From NCBI GenBank assembly GCA_963729215.1, contig CAVSND010000023.1:1-64000 (forward strand): 64,000 bases of DNA, in the 5' to 3' direction. Made by a program: the position numbers and the translations under genes. Under the pieces are notes generated by a model, which did not search any database, was not told where the DNA came from, and saw only the letters and a program-made list of their open reading frames with translations. Position 1 is the first letter of the stretch; every line of letters starts with the position of its first letter. This stretch comes from CAVQJU01 sp963729215 (GTDB lineage: Bacteria; Acidobacteriota; Vicinamibacteria; Vicinamibacterales; CAVVIG01). Below, in pieces: positions 19,715 to 28,378 of the stretch.

Positions 19715-21284
19715 TTATCGCGAACGGCTGCTGCCGCCGAGAATCGAGCCCAGCGCGCCGCGGAGGATCGCGCGGCCGACGCCCGATCCCATGGAGCGCG
19801 CGGCGCTTTTCGCGGCCGAGTTGATCAGGCCGTCGTGATGCCCGCCGCGGGGTCCGGTGGTCCCGAACAACACGCCTGCCAATGCGCCCGCGATCTCCGA
19901 CGTCGCTGAAGGCGATGTCGGCGCCGGCGGCGCTGCCCCTCCCGCGGTCGTCGTTGCAGGTGTAGCAGAAGCACCAGCGGTCGTTGTGCCCCCTCTAGAC
20001 AAAGTCCGGCTTTTCAGTTTCTCGTACGCCGACTCCCGATCCACCGCCTGCTCGTACCTGTCCGTACATCCCCTGACCCGCCTTGCGGACGCGATCGCGA
20101 TCGGCCGGAGAGATGGGTCCGATTTGCGAACAGGGCGGCACCATCCACGCCCGCCACGTGATCTGCGGCGTGCCCTTCGGGTCGAGCGTGGACACGAGCG
20201 CCTCGCCGACGGCGAGCTCCATGATGGCCTTCTCGATGTCCACCTTGGGATTCGCCCGCAGCGTCTGCGCGGCCGTCTTCACGGCCTTCTGATCCTTCGG
20301 CGTAAACGCGCGAAGCGCGTGCTGGACGCGGTTGCCGAGCTGCCCGAGGATGTTGTCCGGGATGTCGGCGGGGCTCTGCGTCACGAAGTAGACGCCCACG
20401 CCCTTCGAGCGGATCAGGCGCACGACCTGCTCCACTTTCTCGACGAGGGCCGACGGGGCGTCGTTGAACAACAGATGCGCCTCGTCGAAGAAGAAGACGA
20501 GGGTGGGCTTCTCCGGATCGCCGACTTCCGGCAGATGCTCGAAGAGCTCCGAAAGCATCCACAACAGGAACGTCGCATACAGCTTCGGCTGCCTGACGAG
20601 CTCGTCCGCCACGAGGACGTTGACGATGCCCCGACCCTTCGAGTCGGTCTGGATGAGATCGTCGATGTTGAGCATCGGTTCGCCGAAGAACTTCTCGCCG
20701 CCCTGCTGCTCGATCTCGAGCAGCGAGCGCTGGATGGCGCCGATCGACGCGGCAGACACGTTGCCGTAGTTGGTCGTGAACTCCTTGGCGTTGTCGCCGA
20801 TGTACTGCAGCATCGCGCGCAGATCCTTCAGGTCGAGCAGCAGCAGCCCGTTGTCGTCGGCGACCTTGAAGACGATCGACAGCACACCCTGCTGTGTCGC
20901 GTTCAGGTTGAAGAGCCGGCCGAGCAGCAGCGGGCCGATGTCCGAGATGGTGGCCCGCACGGGCACGCCGCCCTTGCCAAGGACGTCCCAGAACGCGACC
21001 GGGTCCGCGCTCCACGCCGGCTCGGCGATACCCGTCGAGGCGAGCCGTTCCTTGAGCTTCGCCGACGCCGACCCGGGTGCGGCGACGCCAGAAAGGTCGC
21101 CTTTCACGTCGGCCAGGAACACGGGCACGCCCAGCTGCGAGAAATGGTCCGCCAGCACCTGCAGGCTGATGGTTTTTCCGGTACCGGTCGCGCCGGTAAT
21201 GAGCCCGTGCCGGTTGCCCATGCCGGGCACGAAGGTGAGGTCGTTGCCGTCGGCGGTCCGCGCAATGACAAATGGTTCGGCCAT
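19715..21284 (-). CDS. HerA-like ATPase, DUF853 family (one frameshift)
   Basis: The protein is a DUF853/HerA-FtsK-type ATPase: MAEPFVIARTADGNDLTFVP opens it, Walker A is GLITGATGTGKT near residue 33 and Walker B is TLVFFFDEAHLLFND near residue 265. The arginine-finger region IRSKGVGVYFVTQSPADIPD follows. After GPISPADRDRVRKAGQGMYG the frame must shift near 20062 to continue YEQAVDRESAYEKLKSRTLS and a Gly/Ser-rich end (GSILGGSSRSR). With that repair the length is near 523 residues, normal for the family, so an indel error is likely. DUF853 ATPases are widespread and poorly understood; no nuclease or SIR2 partner adjoins it, so I do not call it a defence gene. Confidence 0.85.
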
Positions 21285-21311
21285 GCGCCGAATCGTAGCA
21301 GATCGAATCGG

Positions 21312-22232
21312 CTACCGGCCGGCGCCGTCCATTTTGATGACGACGAGGCTGATGTCGTCGGACGGTTCGGCGAACGCCAGGACGTCGCCGGTCACGGCGT
21401 CGAAAATCCCGGCCGCGCTCAGGTCCTTGACCTCGCGGATCTTCTGCTCGAGCCGCGCCGGGAAGTAGTACTCCGATCCACGGCAGTGCTCGGACAGGCC
21501 GTCGGTGTGCAGGAGGAGGATGTCGCCCTCGCCCATGATCACCCACTCGTTCATCTCGTACCGTTCCTTGAAGCCGAGCAGGCTCTCGGTCCTGTCGCGA
21601 TCGGTGACGTGAAACGAGGGCATCATCCCGAGCGGCGGGAACGACACGCACAGGTCGGCGCTCACTTCCATGAAACGATCGTTCTCCCTCGAGAACACCG
21701 CCGGGAACGGCTGCGCGGCGGAGAGGAACCTGAACTTCGCATCCTCGGAGATCTCGCCGTAGATCATCGAGACGAACTTGTGCGGGCTCGACGACTGGTA
21801 GAAGCGCGTGTTCAGGTTCTCGAACAGCCGCCTCGTGATCTGTCCGTAATTATCGAGCTCGTAGATCGCGCCGAGCAGGAACGCCTGGTGCAGCATCGCG
21901 GCCACCAGCGCGTCGGTGATGCGATGGCCGGACACGTCGAGGACGGCGATGCCGGCGGTCCTCTGGCAGCGCCTCAGATTCTGAACGACTTCGGCGCGTC
22001 CTTTTTCCGTGGCGTGCTGGATCCGGCGTTCGAGATCGAAGCGCTGCTTGAAGTCGACGTAGATCAAGTGGTCGCCGCCCAGGATGCCGTTCAGCGCAAG
22101 GGTGCCGCCGTGGACGTCGAACCCGCTGAGGCGCGGGAGGTCGCCCGGCTTCGGAATCAGGTGCTCCGCGATCCGCTCGAAGTTCTCGAGCTCGTCCCGG
22201 AGCTGCTTCATGACTTCGCCGTCTGCCTGCAT
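21312..22232 (-). CDS. SpoIIE-type PP2C serine/threonine phosphatase
   Basis: This 306-residue protein carries the PPM/SpoIIE phosphatase fold: ILGGDHLIYVDFKQRFDLE at the start, then AVLDVSGHRITDALVAAMLH with the metal-binding Asp and Gly. FRFLSAAQPFPAVF lies in the middle, LLLHTDGLSEHCRG follows, and EPSDDISLVVIKMDG closes it with the last metal-binding Asp. A short helical N-terminal segment (residues 1-45) precedes the domain and there is no sensor domain, so regulation probably comes from a partner. Such phosphatases typically act on anti-sigma-factor antagonists in partner-switching circuits. It sits 27 bp upstream of the HerA-like gene and in the same direction; functional linkage is not established. 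Confidence 0.85.
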   Translation of the reverse strand: MQADGEVMKQLRDELENFERIAEHLIPKPGDLPRLSGFDVHGGTLALNGILGGDHLIYVDFKQRFDLERRIQHATEKGRAEVVQNLRRCQRTAGIAVLDVSGHRITDALVAAMLHQAFLLGAIYELDNYGQITRRLFENLNTRFYQSSSPHKFVSMIYGEISEDAKFRFLSAAQPFPAVFSRENDRFMEVSADLCVSFPPLGMMPSFHVTDRDRTESLLGFKERYEMNEWVIMGEGDILLLHTDGLSEHCRGSEYYFPARLEQKIREVKDLSAAGIFDAVTGDVLAFAEPSDDISLVVIKMDGAGR

Positions 22233-22287
22233 GATCTGGATCGACTATCGCACAAAGATCACGCAGCGCCAAAGAAACAGGTTGTAA

Positions 22288-22817
22288 TCAGCGTGGAGAC
22301 GGGCCCGGCAGCGCACGCTCGAGCGCATCGAGCCGGGTGTTGAACTCCGTCCATTTCGCCTGTTCGGCGGCCAGCCTGCTGGACGCGGCAGCCTCCTGCG
22401 CGCGCAGGTCCTGCTCGCGCTTCGTCGACTGTTCCAGCTGCAGCTTCAAGGCCCGGATTTGATCGTCGCTCTGGTCCTCGGGAGGCAGACGCCGAGTCCT
22501 TCTTCCGAGCCCGCGAGTCGCTCGACCAGCGCCGCCTGCGCCTGCGCAACGGAGGCAAGACGTTCCTGCACGTCCGCGAGTTGCCGCGCGGCGCCGATCA
22601 CCCGCTGCTCCTGGAGTTGCAACCGCGCGACGAGCAATTGCGTCCGGACGTTCGTGCCAGCGGCCTGGTTGATTTCCGCTCGCAGCGCCCGCACCTCCGC
22701 AAGCAAGTCATCTCCGGCGCCGGCTGCCGCGCGCGCGGGCTGTCCGGCGACCACCGCCACCACGCCAATCGAGCCGGCGGCGATCATCGCCGCCGTGAGA
22801 AATCGCAGCTTCAACAT
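22288..22817 (-). CDS. Periplasmic coiled-coil protein (one frameshift)
   Basis: Starting at ATG 22817 (MLKLRFLTAAMIAAGSIGVV), the protein has a signal peptide or anchor of about 28 residues. A long helical region rich in Ala, Gln, Leu and Arg follows (LLAEVRALRAEINQAAG, LQLQEQRVIGAARQLADVQ). Near 22485 the frame must change, after RLAGSEE, to continue EDQSDDQIRALKLQLEQSTK and AAEQAKWTEFNTRLDALERA, ending at TGA 22288-22290. The result is about 176 residues, nearly all coiled coil. I know no precise family; proteins of this kind occur as periplasmic scaffolds. It is monocistronic, between the SpoIIE phosphatase gene and the divergent cytochrome gene. Confidence 0.65.
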
Positions 22818-22990
22818 GACCCACCATCCTCCCCAAATGCCTGAACGCGGCATTGTCGCCCATTTTCCAGCTGATTTCCCCGCGCGTTGTCGCGCGTCAG
22901 ATCAGGAAATGCTTGTGAAAGCGGTGGGGGCCTCATATAGTGATGCGCCTCTCTGACCTTCGTACACATGTTCGAGAAAGGTGGGCCGAA

Positions 22991-23648
22991 ATGACGCCAA
23001 GAAAACTAGCGAACGTCGGGTCAATCGTCGCCGTCGGAGCGTTCGTGCTGGGTGCGTTCCTGCTCGCGTCTCCACGCCTGATCGCACACGACGATGACCA
23101 CGACGGCGATTCCCGGGTGAGGAGGGGCTTTGAGATCGCCCCCGTTCCTTTGAACCTGCGCCACAAGAACCGCGAACTCGTCGGTCTCGGCAGCTACATC
23201 GTCAACGCCGTCGGCGAATGCGACGGCTGCCACTCAGCAGGGTCCGCAGACGCAGTTCACGGCCATGCCCAACGGCAACCCGTACCTGCTCATGCCGCCC
23301 TTTTCAGGCAAGGAGCAGGTCAATCCGAAGACCTACCTCGGTGGTGGAAGAAGCTTCGGTCTGTTCCCCGGAGGCCCCGGTTCGGTTGAAATCATTTCGC
23401 GCAATCTGACACCGGACAAGTCCGGCCTGCCGATCGGCGGCGACACGTTCGAGGAGTTCCGGCACACGATCAGGACGGGCGTGGATCCCGATCAGCTGCA
23501 TCCGGCGCTGCCGTTTCCGTTCAACGGCGCGCTGCTGCAGATCATGCCGTGGCCAGCCTACCAGCACATGACTGACCACGACCTGCGCGCGATCTACGAG
23601 TACCTGAGCGCGATTCCCTGCATCGCTGGCCCGGGACACGTCTGCTAG
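22991..23648 (+). CDS. Mono-heme c-type cytochrome (one frameshift)
   Basis: From ATG 22991 (AAAGGTGG upstream) the protein starts MTPRKLANVGSIVAVGAFVL, a signal/anchor helix, then IVNAVGECDGCHSAG with one CxxCH heme motif near residue 80. Around 23240 the frame must shift (CHSAG to QGPQTQFTAMPNGNPYLLMP), after which NLTPDKSGLPIGGDTFEEFR and IMPWPAYQHMTDHDLRAIYEYL follow. This is the pattern of cytochrome c subunits that donate or accept electrons for membrane-bound dehydrogenases, with a Met near the end as likely distal ligand (IMPWP). The final CIAGPGHVC has two extra Cys. The gene ends in a strong hairpin terminator at 23666. The redox partner is unknown. Confidence 0.8.
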
Positions 23649-23665
23649 CGACCACCTGACACCTG

Positions 23666-23693
23666 CCTCCCCGAGCCCTGTGGCTCGGGGAGG
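23666..23693 (+). terminator. Strong hairpin terminator
   Basis: CCTCCCCGAGCC (23666-23677) and GGCTCGGGGAGG (23682-23693) pair perfectly over 12 bp around the loop CTGT. It lies 18 bp after the cytochrome stop codon. There is no long T run, but the stem is very stable, so it should end the upstream transcript. Confidence 0.8.
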
Positions 23694-23730
23694 GCTCTCC
23701 TCTCCAGCCGGCTCCTGCTACAGTTGAAAA

Positions 23731-24234
23731 GTGAGACGCAGAGTCGTTGTCCACGACAAGATGCAGCACGGGTACGTGTATTACCGCACCGAGCCCGCCG
23801 GCAGAAATTTCGATCCCGCCTTCAGTCCCGAACTCACGCCGCCCCAGATGCTCCAGCTCGGGGTGTTCGGCGGGCGCTATCTCACCGACTGCCGGCACGA
23901 GTTTCCGAACGCGTGGTTCACGCGGGCGAAGCTGTGCGCAGCGAAGCACGACGCCGCGCTGAACTGCTTCGGCGTGAACGCGTCGCAACCCCTCGCCGTG
24001 TGGCGCCGCAATGGCTGGATCAGCGGACAGGATCCGCGCGGGTGGTTCCAGTGGTACTGCCGGTATTACTCCGGCCGCCGCAGTCTGGACGATGCCCGTC
24101 AGATCAGGAGATGGCGGGCGATCGCCCGTCATATCGCGGCGATTCGCAAGAATTGCGAGCCGGGTGATCTCGAATGCCGCCGGCGGCAGCGGCAGGCCGT
24201 GCTGCACTGGGCCTACGACAGCCGGAAGATCTGA
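23731..24234 (+). CDS. Conserved hypothetical protein rich in Trp/Tyr/Arg
   Basis: This 167-residue soluble protein from GTG 23731 has strongly patterned segments: DKMQHGYVYYRTEPAGRNFD, LQLGVFGGRYLTDCRHEFP, RNGWISGQDPRGWFQWYCRY and LHWAYDSRKI at the end. I associate this pattern with a conserved hypothetical family present in many bacteria and fungi, without a known function; its high Trp, Tyr and Arg content suggests nucleic-acid or nucleotide binding, which is only a guess. The methyltransferase gene starts 2 bp after its stop, so the two are translationally linked. Confidence 0.7.
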   Translation: MRRRVVVHDKMQHGYVYYRTEPAGRNFDPAFSPELTPPQMLQLGVFGGRYLTDCRHEFPNAWFTRAKLCAAKHDAALNCFGVNASQPLAVWRRNGWISGQDPRGWFQWYCRYYSGRRSLDDARQIRRWRAIARHIAAIRKNCEPGDLECRRRQRQAVLHWAYDSRKI

Positions 24235-24236
24235 TC

Positions 24237-24930
24237 ATGGTGGCGTCTCCGCACTTCTCACTAGTCCTCCCGCGGCCGTCTGACCGATCGCGATCTCGGT
24301 CGCTTTCCGGGCACGACGCTGTTTCACCGCGTCGCCCGCACGGTGTGCCACGCCGGGTGCCTTCCGCGCAAGGAGCTGTTCGAAGCGTGGGAGATGGCCC
24401 GTCGTGTCCGCCGTCTCTTCCGCGGCGGCCGCATCGTCGACCTGGGTGCGGGGCACGGGCTGCTCGCCCAGATCCTGCTCCTGCTGGACGATTCGTCGCC
24501 GTGCGCGCTCGCCGTGGACAAGACGGTGCCGGCGTCGAGCGCGAAGCTGCACGAGGTGCTCGTCCAGCAGTGGCCGAGGATCGCCGGCCGTGTGACGTTC
24601 GCGGCAAGCCCGCTCGAAGACGTCGCAATTCGTCCAGACGACATCGTGGTCTCCTGCCACGCGTGCGGCAGCCTGACGGACCTGGTGCTCGAACGGGGTG
24701 CGCACGCACGTGCGCGCGTGGCTGTCCTCCCGTGCTGCCACGACCTCGCCGCCGGCGACGCCCGTGATCTGGCCGGCTGGGTTGACGGCCCGCTCGCCAT
24801 CGATATCCTGCGAGCCGTGCGCCTGAGGCAGCAAGGCTATCGCGTCTGGACGCAGTCCATTCCGGCCGACATCACGCCGAAGAATCGTTTGTTGCTTGCC
24901 TCGCCCGGCGGGCGCGAGGGAGTTCGATAG
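24237..24930 (+). CDS. SAM-dependent methyltransferase (probable frameshift near the start)
   Basis: The main frame holds a class I methyltransferase core: GGRIVDLGAGHGLLAQILLL (SAM motif I), ALAVDKTVP (acidic loop), VVSCHACGSLTDLVLE and VAVLPCCHDL (motif IV/post region with paired Cys). The frame opens at GTG 24343, but conserved-looking sequence (LTDRDLGRFPGTTLFHRVAR) lies before that with no start codon. ATG 24237, preceded by GGAAG, reads MVASPHFSLVL and would join it after a shift near 24265. I therefore give the longer span. It overlaps the pattern of small-molecule or RNA methyltransferases with a CHACG motif; the substrate is unknown. The YeeE-like transporter gene starts 5 bp downstream. 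Confidence 0.75.
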
Positions 24931-24935
24931 ACAAA

Positions 24936-25442
24936 GTGCCTTTGATCCTCCACGGCCTGACGCCAATTCACTGGGCGTTCGCTGGCGCGGGCATCGCGGC
25001 TGTTACGCTCACGCTGCTGTTCGTGGCGAACCGCCGGCTGGGCATCTCGACGAGCTTCGAGGATCTCTGCAGCTTCGCCCTGACCACGCCGTACTTTCAG
25101 CGCCCGGCCGTGATCTCGGGCCGCCCGTGGCGGTTGCCGTTCGCGGCCGGCCTCGTGCTCGGTGGATTCCTGTCGGCGGTTCTCGCCGGAGGCTGGTCGC
25201 CTGTGTGGGCGCTCGGCATGTTCGATCGAATCATCGGGTTCGGACCCGCCGGCAAGCTCGCGTGGATGTTTACGGGCGGGCTGTTCATCGGCTTCGGCAC
25301 GCGCCTGGCGGGCGGGTGCACGAGCGGCCACGGCGTGTTCGGGATGTCGAATTTCGAATGGCCATCATTTCTGACCACCGCTTCATTCATGGCCGCGGGC
25401 ATCGTGACAACCCAGCTCGTCTATCGCGTGATATTCGGGTGA
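24936..25442 (+). CDS. YeeE/YedE-family transporter, first half
   Basis: This 168-residue membrane protein with about four helices carries the hallmark Cys-containing loop GFGTRLAGGCTSGHGVFGMS of the YeeE/YedE (sulphur transport) family near residue 125. That family moves thiosulfate or related sulphur compounds and commonly occurs as two half-size genes. The second half follows after 7 bp. The start is GTG 24936. ARLAGGCTSG is the substrate-handling Cys motif, intact here. The methyltransferase gene just upstream may be co-transcribed without shared function. Confidence 0.88.
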   Translation: MPLILHGLTPIHWAFAGAGIAAVTLTLLFVANRRLGISTSFEDLCSFALTTPYFQRPAVISGRPWRLPFAAGLVLGGFLSAVLAGGWSPVWALGMFDRIIGFGPAGKLAWMFTGGLFIGFGTRLAGGCTSGHGVFGMSNFEWPSFLTTASFMAAGIVTTQLVYRVIFG

Positions 25443-25449
25443 TGGCGCG

Positions 25450-26064
25450 ATGACCGTTCTCTACGTTGTCCTCGGCACGATCTTCGGCTTCGTACTGAGC
25501 CGCTCGGGCGCGGCTGACTACGACCAGATCCAGTCGATGTTCCTGTTTCGTTCGTTTCAGCTCTATGGAATCCTTGGAACTGCCGTGGTTCTCACGGCCG
25601 CGGGACTCTGGATCATCAAACAGCGCGGGCGCACAGCGCTCGGCCGGCCCCTCAAAATCGAGCTGAAGCCGCTTCACCGGGGGAACGTCGCCGGCGGCGT
25701 GCTGTTCGGGATCGGCTGGTCGATGGCCGGCATGTGCCCGGGGCCGATCCTCGTGAATATCGGGGAGGGCAAGATCTACGCGCTCGCGGCCCTCGCGGGC
25801 GCGCTCGCCGGCGCCGCGCTGCTCGGCGCCGTCTATCCGAGGCTGCAGAAACCGTTCAAACTGCCGCCATCTAGAACTCGTTCTGCTGTGGTGCGGACCT
25901 TCAGCACGCAGAGACGAGGGAAAACGGTTGCGCTCAGAAGAGCGAGAGCGGCGGAGTCGCCGAGCATGGCTTTCCGTATGAGCGGCAGCGGCAGGGGACC
26001 CAGGGCGATGAACGTGTCGTGGAACCGCTGCAGCGTGTATTCGGACCCCAGCTTCTTTTTGTAG
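25450..26064 (+). CDS. YeeE/YedE-family transporter, second half
   Basis: From ATG 25450 the protein shows four helices and the partner Cys motif GIGWSMAGMCPGPILVNIGEG near residue 95, complementing the first half-transporter. The family body ends about LGAVYPRLQKPFKLP (near 25865). The annotated frame then runs about 65 further residues rich in Arg and Ser across the 3' end of the convergent DUF885 gene, which is unlike coding sequence of this family. A TAG one base off frame at 25871-25873 suggests that a single indel has removed the natural stop. Confidence 0.8.
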   Translation: MTVLYVVLGTIFGFVLSRSGAADYDQIQSMFLFRSFQLYGILGTAVVLTAAGLWIIKQRGRTALGRPLKIELKPLHRGNVAGGVLFGIGWSMAGMCPGPILVNIGEGKIYALAALAGALAGAALLGAVYPRLQKPFKLPPSRTRSAVVRTFSTQRRGKTVALRRARAAESPSMAFRMSGSGRGPRAMNVSWNRCSVYSDPSFFL

Positions 26065-27674
26065 TCCTCGCGCAGCTTCAGGATCATCAGCTTGCCCATC
26101 GTGTAGTACCCGTACAACGGATCGCCGGCGCCGCGCTTCGCCTCGAGCACGGCGACAGGATGCGGCTGATGGCCTTCGGTCTCGAACAGCTTCGTCGCCT
26201 CGTCTATCGTCATTCCCTGCGTGTGCAGCTTGATGCCGGCGATGAAGCGGACGTTGCGAAGCAGGGCGTCCTGGAGCTGCGCGAGACGATAGCGGGGATC
26301 GCCGGCGTGGAAGCCTTCGTCGATCATCATCTGCTCGGCATAGTGGGCCCAGCCCTCCACGTTGGTGGATGCGCCGTAGACCTTGCGCACGTCCGACGGA
26401 AAGCGCGACGCATACAGAAACTGGACGTAGTGTCCGGGATACACCTCGTGGACGGAGACATTGGCGATCGCCGGGTAGTACCACGATTTCAGGAACTCTT
26501 CCTGGGCCGCCGGCGTCGCTCGCGGATCCGGAAGCGTCATGAAATAGAACGCTTCGAGCCTGGCCGTCTCGAACGGTCCCGGGATGTCCATCGACGCGGA
26601 CGTCGTCGATCGCCGGAACGGCGGCGTTTCCTTGACCGTTGCCGGGTCTGACGCCGGGATGGTGATGATCTTCTTCGCCACGATGAACTGGCGGATGGCG
26701 TCGAGGGCGTCCTGCGAGCTCTTGAGGAGCGCTGCCGCCGGCGGGTGATCCGTTTCGATCGACGAGAGCACCGCATCCGCGGGTTTCGTCGCATCGATCT
26801 CTTTCGCCGCCGCCTGGAACGCGGCTTCATTCCGCTGGCGGTCGGCCTCGGCGACCTTCAACAGCTCGTCGAGCGGGAGGTCGATCATCTCGTTGGCAGA
26901 CAGCGCTTTCGCGTACGTCTCCGCGCCGATCGCGAAAGCGCCGTTCGATTTCGGCAGCAGTTCCTTCTGGAGGTAAACCTTGTAGGCCGCGAGCGCGTCC
27001 ATCACGGCCTTGTTGGTTTTCGAGAACTCCGTGAGCAGGGCCTTGTCGGTCACTTCCGCGAACGCCGCGGTCACATCGTCCTTGAAGAACCGGATGTTGC
27101 CGTCGATCTGTTCGATCGCGATTTCGGTGAAGACGCGGGCCGGGTTCTCGAGATTCCGGCGCCCCTCGTCCAGGAACGCCGGCATCTTCTCCTCGCGGGC
27201 AATCAACGATTTCAACCGATCGGCCGGCGGCGCGAACTTGCGCTTCATGATGATGTAAGCCGCCCGGGTGACGCCCCCGCTGTAGACGTCCGGGTCGATC
27301 TTCCATTGACGGATCGTGTCGTTGGCGAGGATGCCGGCCGTCATCGCGCGAATCAGTTGCTCGCGGTCGAGTTGCTTGTCAGGCGACAGGTCCGCCGCGC
27401 TCGTGGCATTCAGCCTGCCCAGAAACGCGGCGAGCGCTGCGCTCTCGTCCGCGACGGCCTTTGCCGAGCCATCGTCCATCACCGCGTCGTACTTGTGGAT
27501 GCCGAGGTCGGTGGCGTTGCTCGGGTGGCGCCTGAAGAAGTCCTCGAGGATCTCCGTCGACAGCGAGGAGAATGCGGCGTCGCCCGGGCCCGCCTTCGGA
27601 GCGGCCGCGGGCGCCGGCTTGCCGCACGCCACAACCGTCGCGAGCGTCAGCGCGAGTGCGATGGCTCTTGACAT
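25833..27674 (-). CDS. DUF885-family metal-dependent hydrolase lipoprotein
   Basis: This protein of about 580-613 residues has a lipoprotein-like signal (LALTLATVVACGKPAPA) and the DUF885 layout: FFRRHPSNATDLGIHKYDA near the start, then NVSVHEVYPGHYVQFLYASR with an HExxxGH-type metal site near residue 410, and GWAHYAEQMMIDEGF. DUF885 proteins look like thermolysin-fold peptidases of the cell envelope. After RKAMLGDS the frame continues AALALLSATVFPR; skipping one G would give DSPLSLF and stop at 25934-25936, the family's usual end. The last 34 codons and the 232-bp overlap with the YedE gene are therefore probably artefacts. The HbpS-like gene lies 5 bp upstream on the same strand. Confidence 0.88.
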   Translation of the reverse strand: MSRAIALALTLATVVACGKPAPAAAPKAGPGDAAFSSLSTEILEDFFRRHPSNATDLGIHKYDAVMDDGSAKAVADESAALAAFLGRLNATSAADLSPDKQLDREQLIRAMTAGILANDTIRQWKIDPDVYSGGVTRAAYIIMKRKFAPPADRLKSLIAREEKMPAFLDEGRRNLENPARVFTEIAIEQIDGNIRFFKDDVTAAFAEVTDKALLTEFSKTNKAVMDALAAYKVYLQKELLPKSNGAFAIGAETYAKALSANEMIDLPLDELLKVAEADRQRNEAAFQAAAKEIDATKPADAVLSSIETDHPPAAALLKSSQDALDAIRQFIVAKKIITIPASDPATVKETPPFRRSTTSASMDIPGPFETARLEAFYFMTLPDPRATPAAQEEFLKSWYYPAIANVSVHEVYPGHYVQFLYASRFPSDVRKVYGASTNVEGWAHYAEQMMIDEGFHAGDPRYRLAQLQDALLRNVRFIAGIKLHTQGMTIDEATKLFETEGHQPHPVAVLEAKRGAGDPLYGYYTMGKLMILKLREDYKKKLGSEYTLQRFHDTFIALGPLPLPLIRKAMLGDSAALALLSATVFPRLCVLKVRTTAERVLDGGSLNGFCSLG

Positions 27675-27679
27675 GACGT

Positions 27680-28171
27680 TCAGTGCAACAGTTCCGCGAC
27701 CCTGGCAATGCCCGCGCGCGCGCAGGCGTCGTCCTGCTCCTGGCTCGAGCCGGAACTGCCGACGCCGCCGATGACCTCCGCTCCGATTTGAATAGGCACG
27801 CCGCCGCCGAGCGCCAGAATCTCGGAGACGTCACGCTGGGCGGCCAGCGTCGGATCGCTCGTGCGCTTCTGGAACTCCAGCGTGCTCGTGCGGAACATGC
27901 GGGCCGTATACGCCTTGCGCCGGGCCATCTCGAGCACCTGCGCCGTGGCCTTCTCGTCGCGGAGCAGCACGAGCACCTGGCCTGCCCGGTCGACGACGGC
28001 GGCCGCCGTGTTGAAGCCCTTCGACTTGCACTCGGCCAGCGCCGCCTCGGCGATGGTTTTCGCCATGGCGAGCGACAGGTTGCGCTCGGTGACGAGGCCC
28101 TGCGCGCCCGCGCGGCCGGGCAGCAGCAGCGCGATCCCGATTCCGGCAACCATCATCAGCGTGCGCGGCAT
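27680..28171 (-). CDS. GlcG/HbpS-like secreted protein
   Basis: From ATG 28171 (GGGAGAG upstream) the 163-residue protein has a signal peptide (LMMVAGIGIALLLPGRAGAQ). A GlcG/HbpS fold follows: LSLAMAKTIAEAALAECKSK, AAVVDRAGQVLVLLRDEKAT, RRKAYTARMF, ALGGGVPIQIGAEVIGGVGS and ASSQEQDD-like ending GSSQEQDDACARAGIARV. HbpS relatives bind heme or small ligands, and GlcG proteins accompany glycolate metabolism. The exported form suggests an envelope role. The family Gly-rich loop and final DDACA motif are intact. It lies just upstream of the DUF885 lipoprotein gene and is probably co-transcribed. Confidence 0.85.
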   Translation of the reverse strand: MPRTLMMVAGIGIALLLPGRAGAQGLVTERNLSLAMAKTIAEAALAECKSKGFNTAAAVVDRAGQVLVLLRDEKATAQVLEMARRKAYTARMFRTSTLEFQKRTSDPTLAAQRDVSEILALGGGVPIQIGAEVIGGVGSSGSSQEQDDACARAGIARVAELLH

Positions 28172-28252
28172 TGGCACTCTCCCTGGAACGCGTCCCGACC
28201 TCGAGAACCTGCCCGAAAGGATACGGTACAATTTGCCGAAGCTGCCAGCCAA

Positions 28253-28378
28253 GTGGCCCCAGAAATCGTTTTCGTTATCGTGCTGCTCGTTGCCGTCTTT
28301 GCCTTCGATCTGGGCAGGCGATGGTGGCGCGAGAACGAGTGGAAACGCCGCTGGCGGCGCGGCAAGGACGACGATTGA
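28253..28378 (+). CDS. Very small single-pass membrane protein
   Basis: A 41-residue protein from GTG 28253: one hydrophobic helix (IVFVIVLLVAVFAFDLG) followed by a strongly basic, Trp-rich tail (RRWWRENEWKRRWRRGKDDD). The charge pattern puts the tail in the cytoplasm. Its TGA (28376-28378) overlaps the TTG start of the methyltransferase gene (28375) in an ATTGA arrangement, a typical sign of translational coupling. No family is recognised. It is too short to assign by sequence. Confidence 0.55.
   Translation: MAPEIVFVIVLLVAVFAFDLGRRWWRENEWKRRWRRGKDDD

Noticed and set aside
19715..21284. HerA-like ATPase as part of a SIR2-HerA defence pair
   Set aside because: The SIR2-like gene is 14 kb away, and DUF853 HerA proteins are common stand-alone genes. 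No nuclease or SIR2 gene adjoins it.
19857..22343. 828-codon plus-strand open frame opposite the HerA and SpoIIE genes
   Set aside because: It is antisense to two genes with clear domains, is Arg/Gly/Pro/His-rich, has no ribosome binding site and matches no protein pattern. It is a GC-driven shadow.
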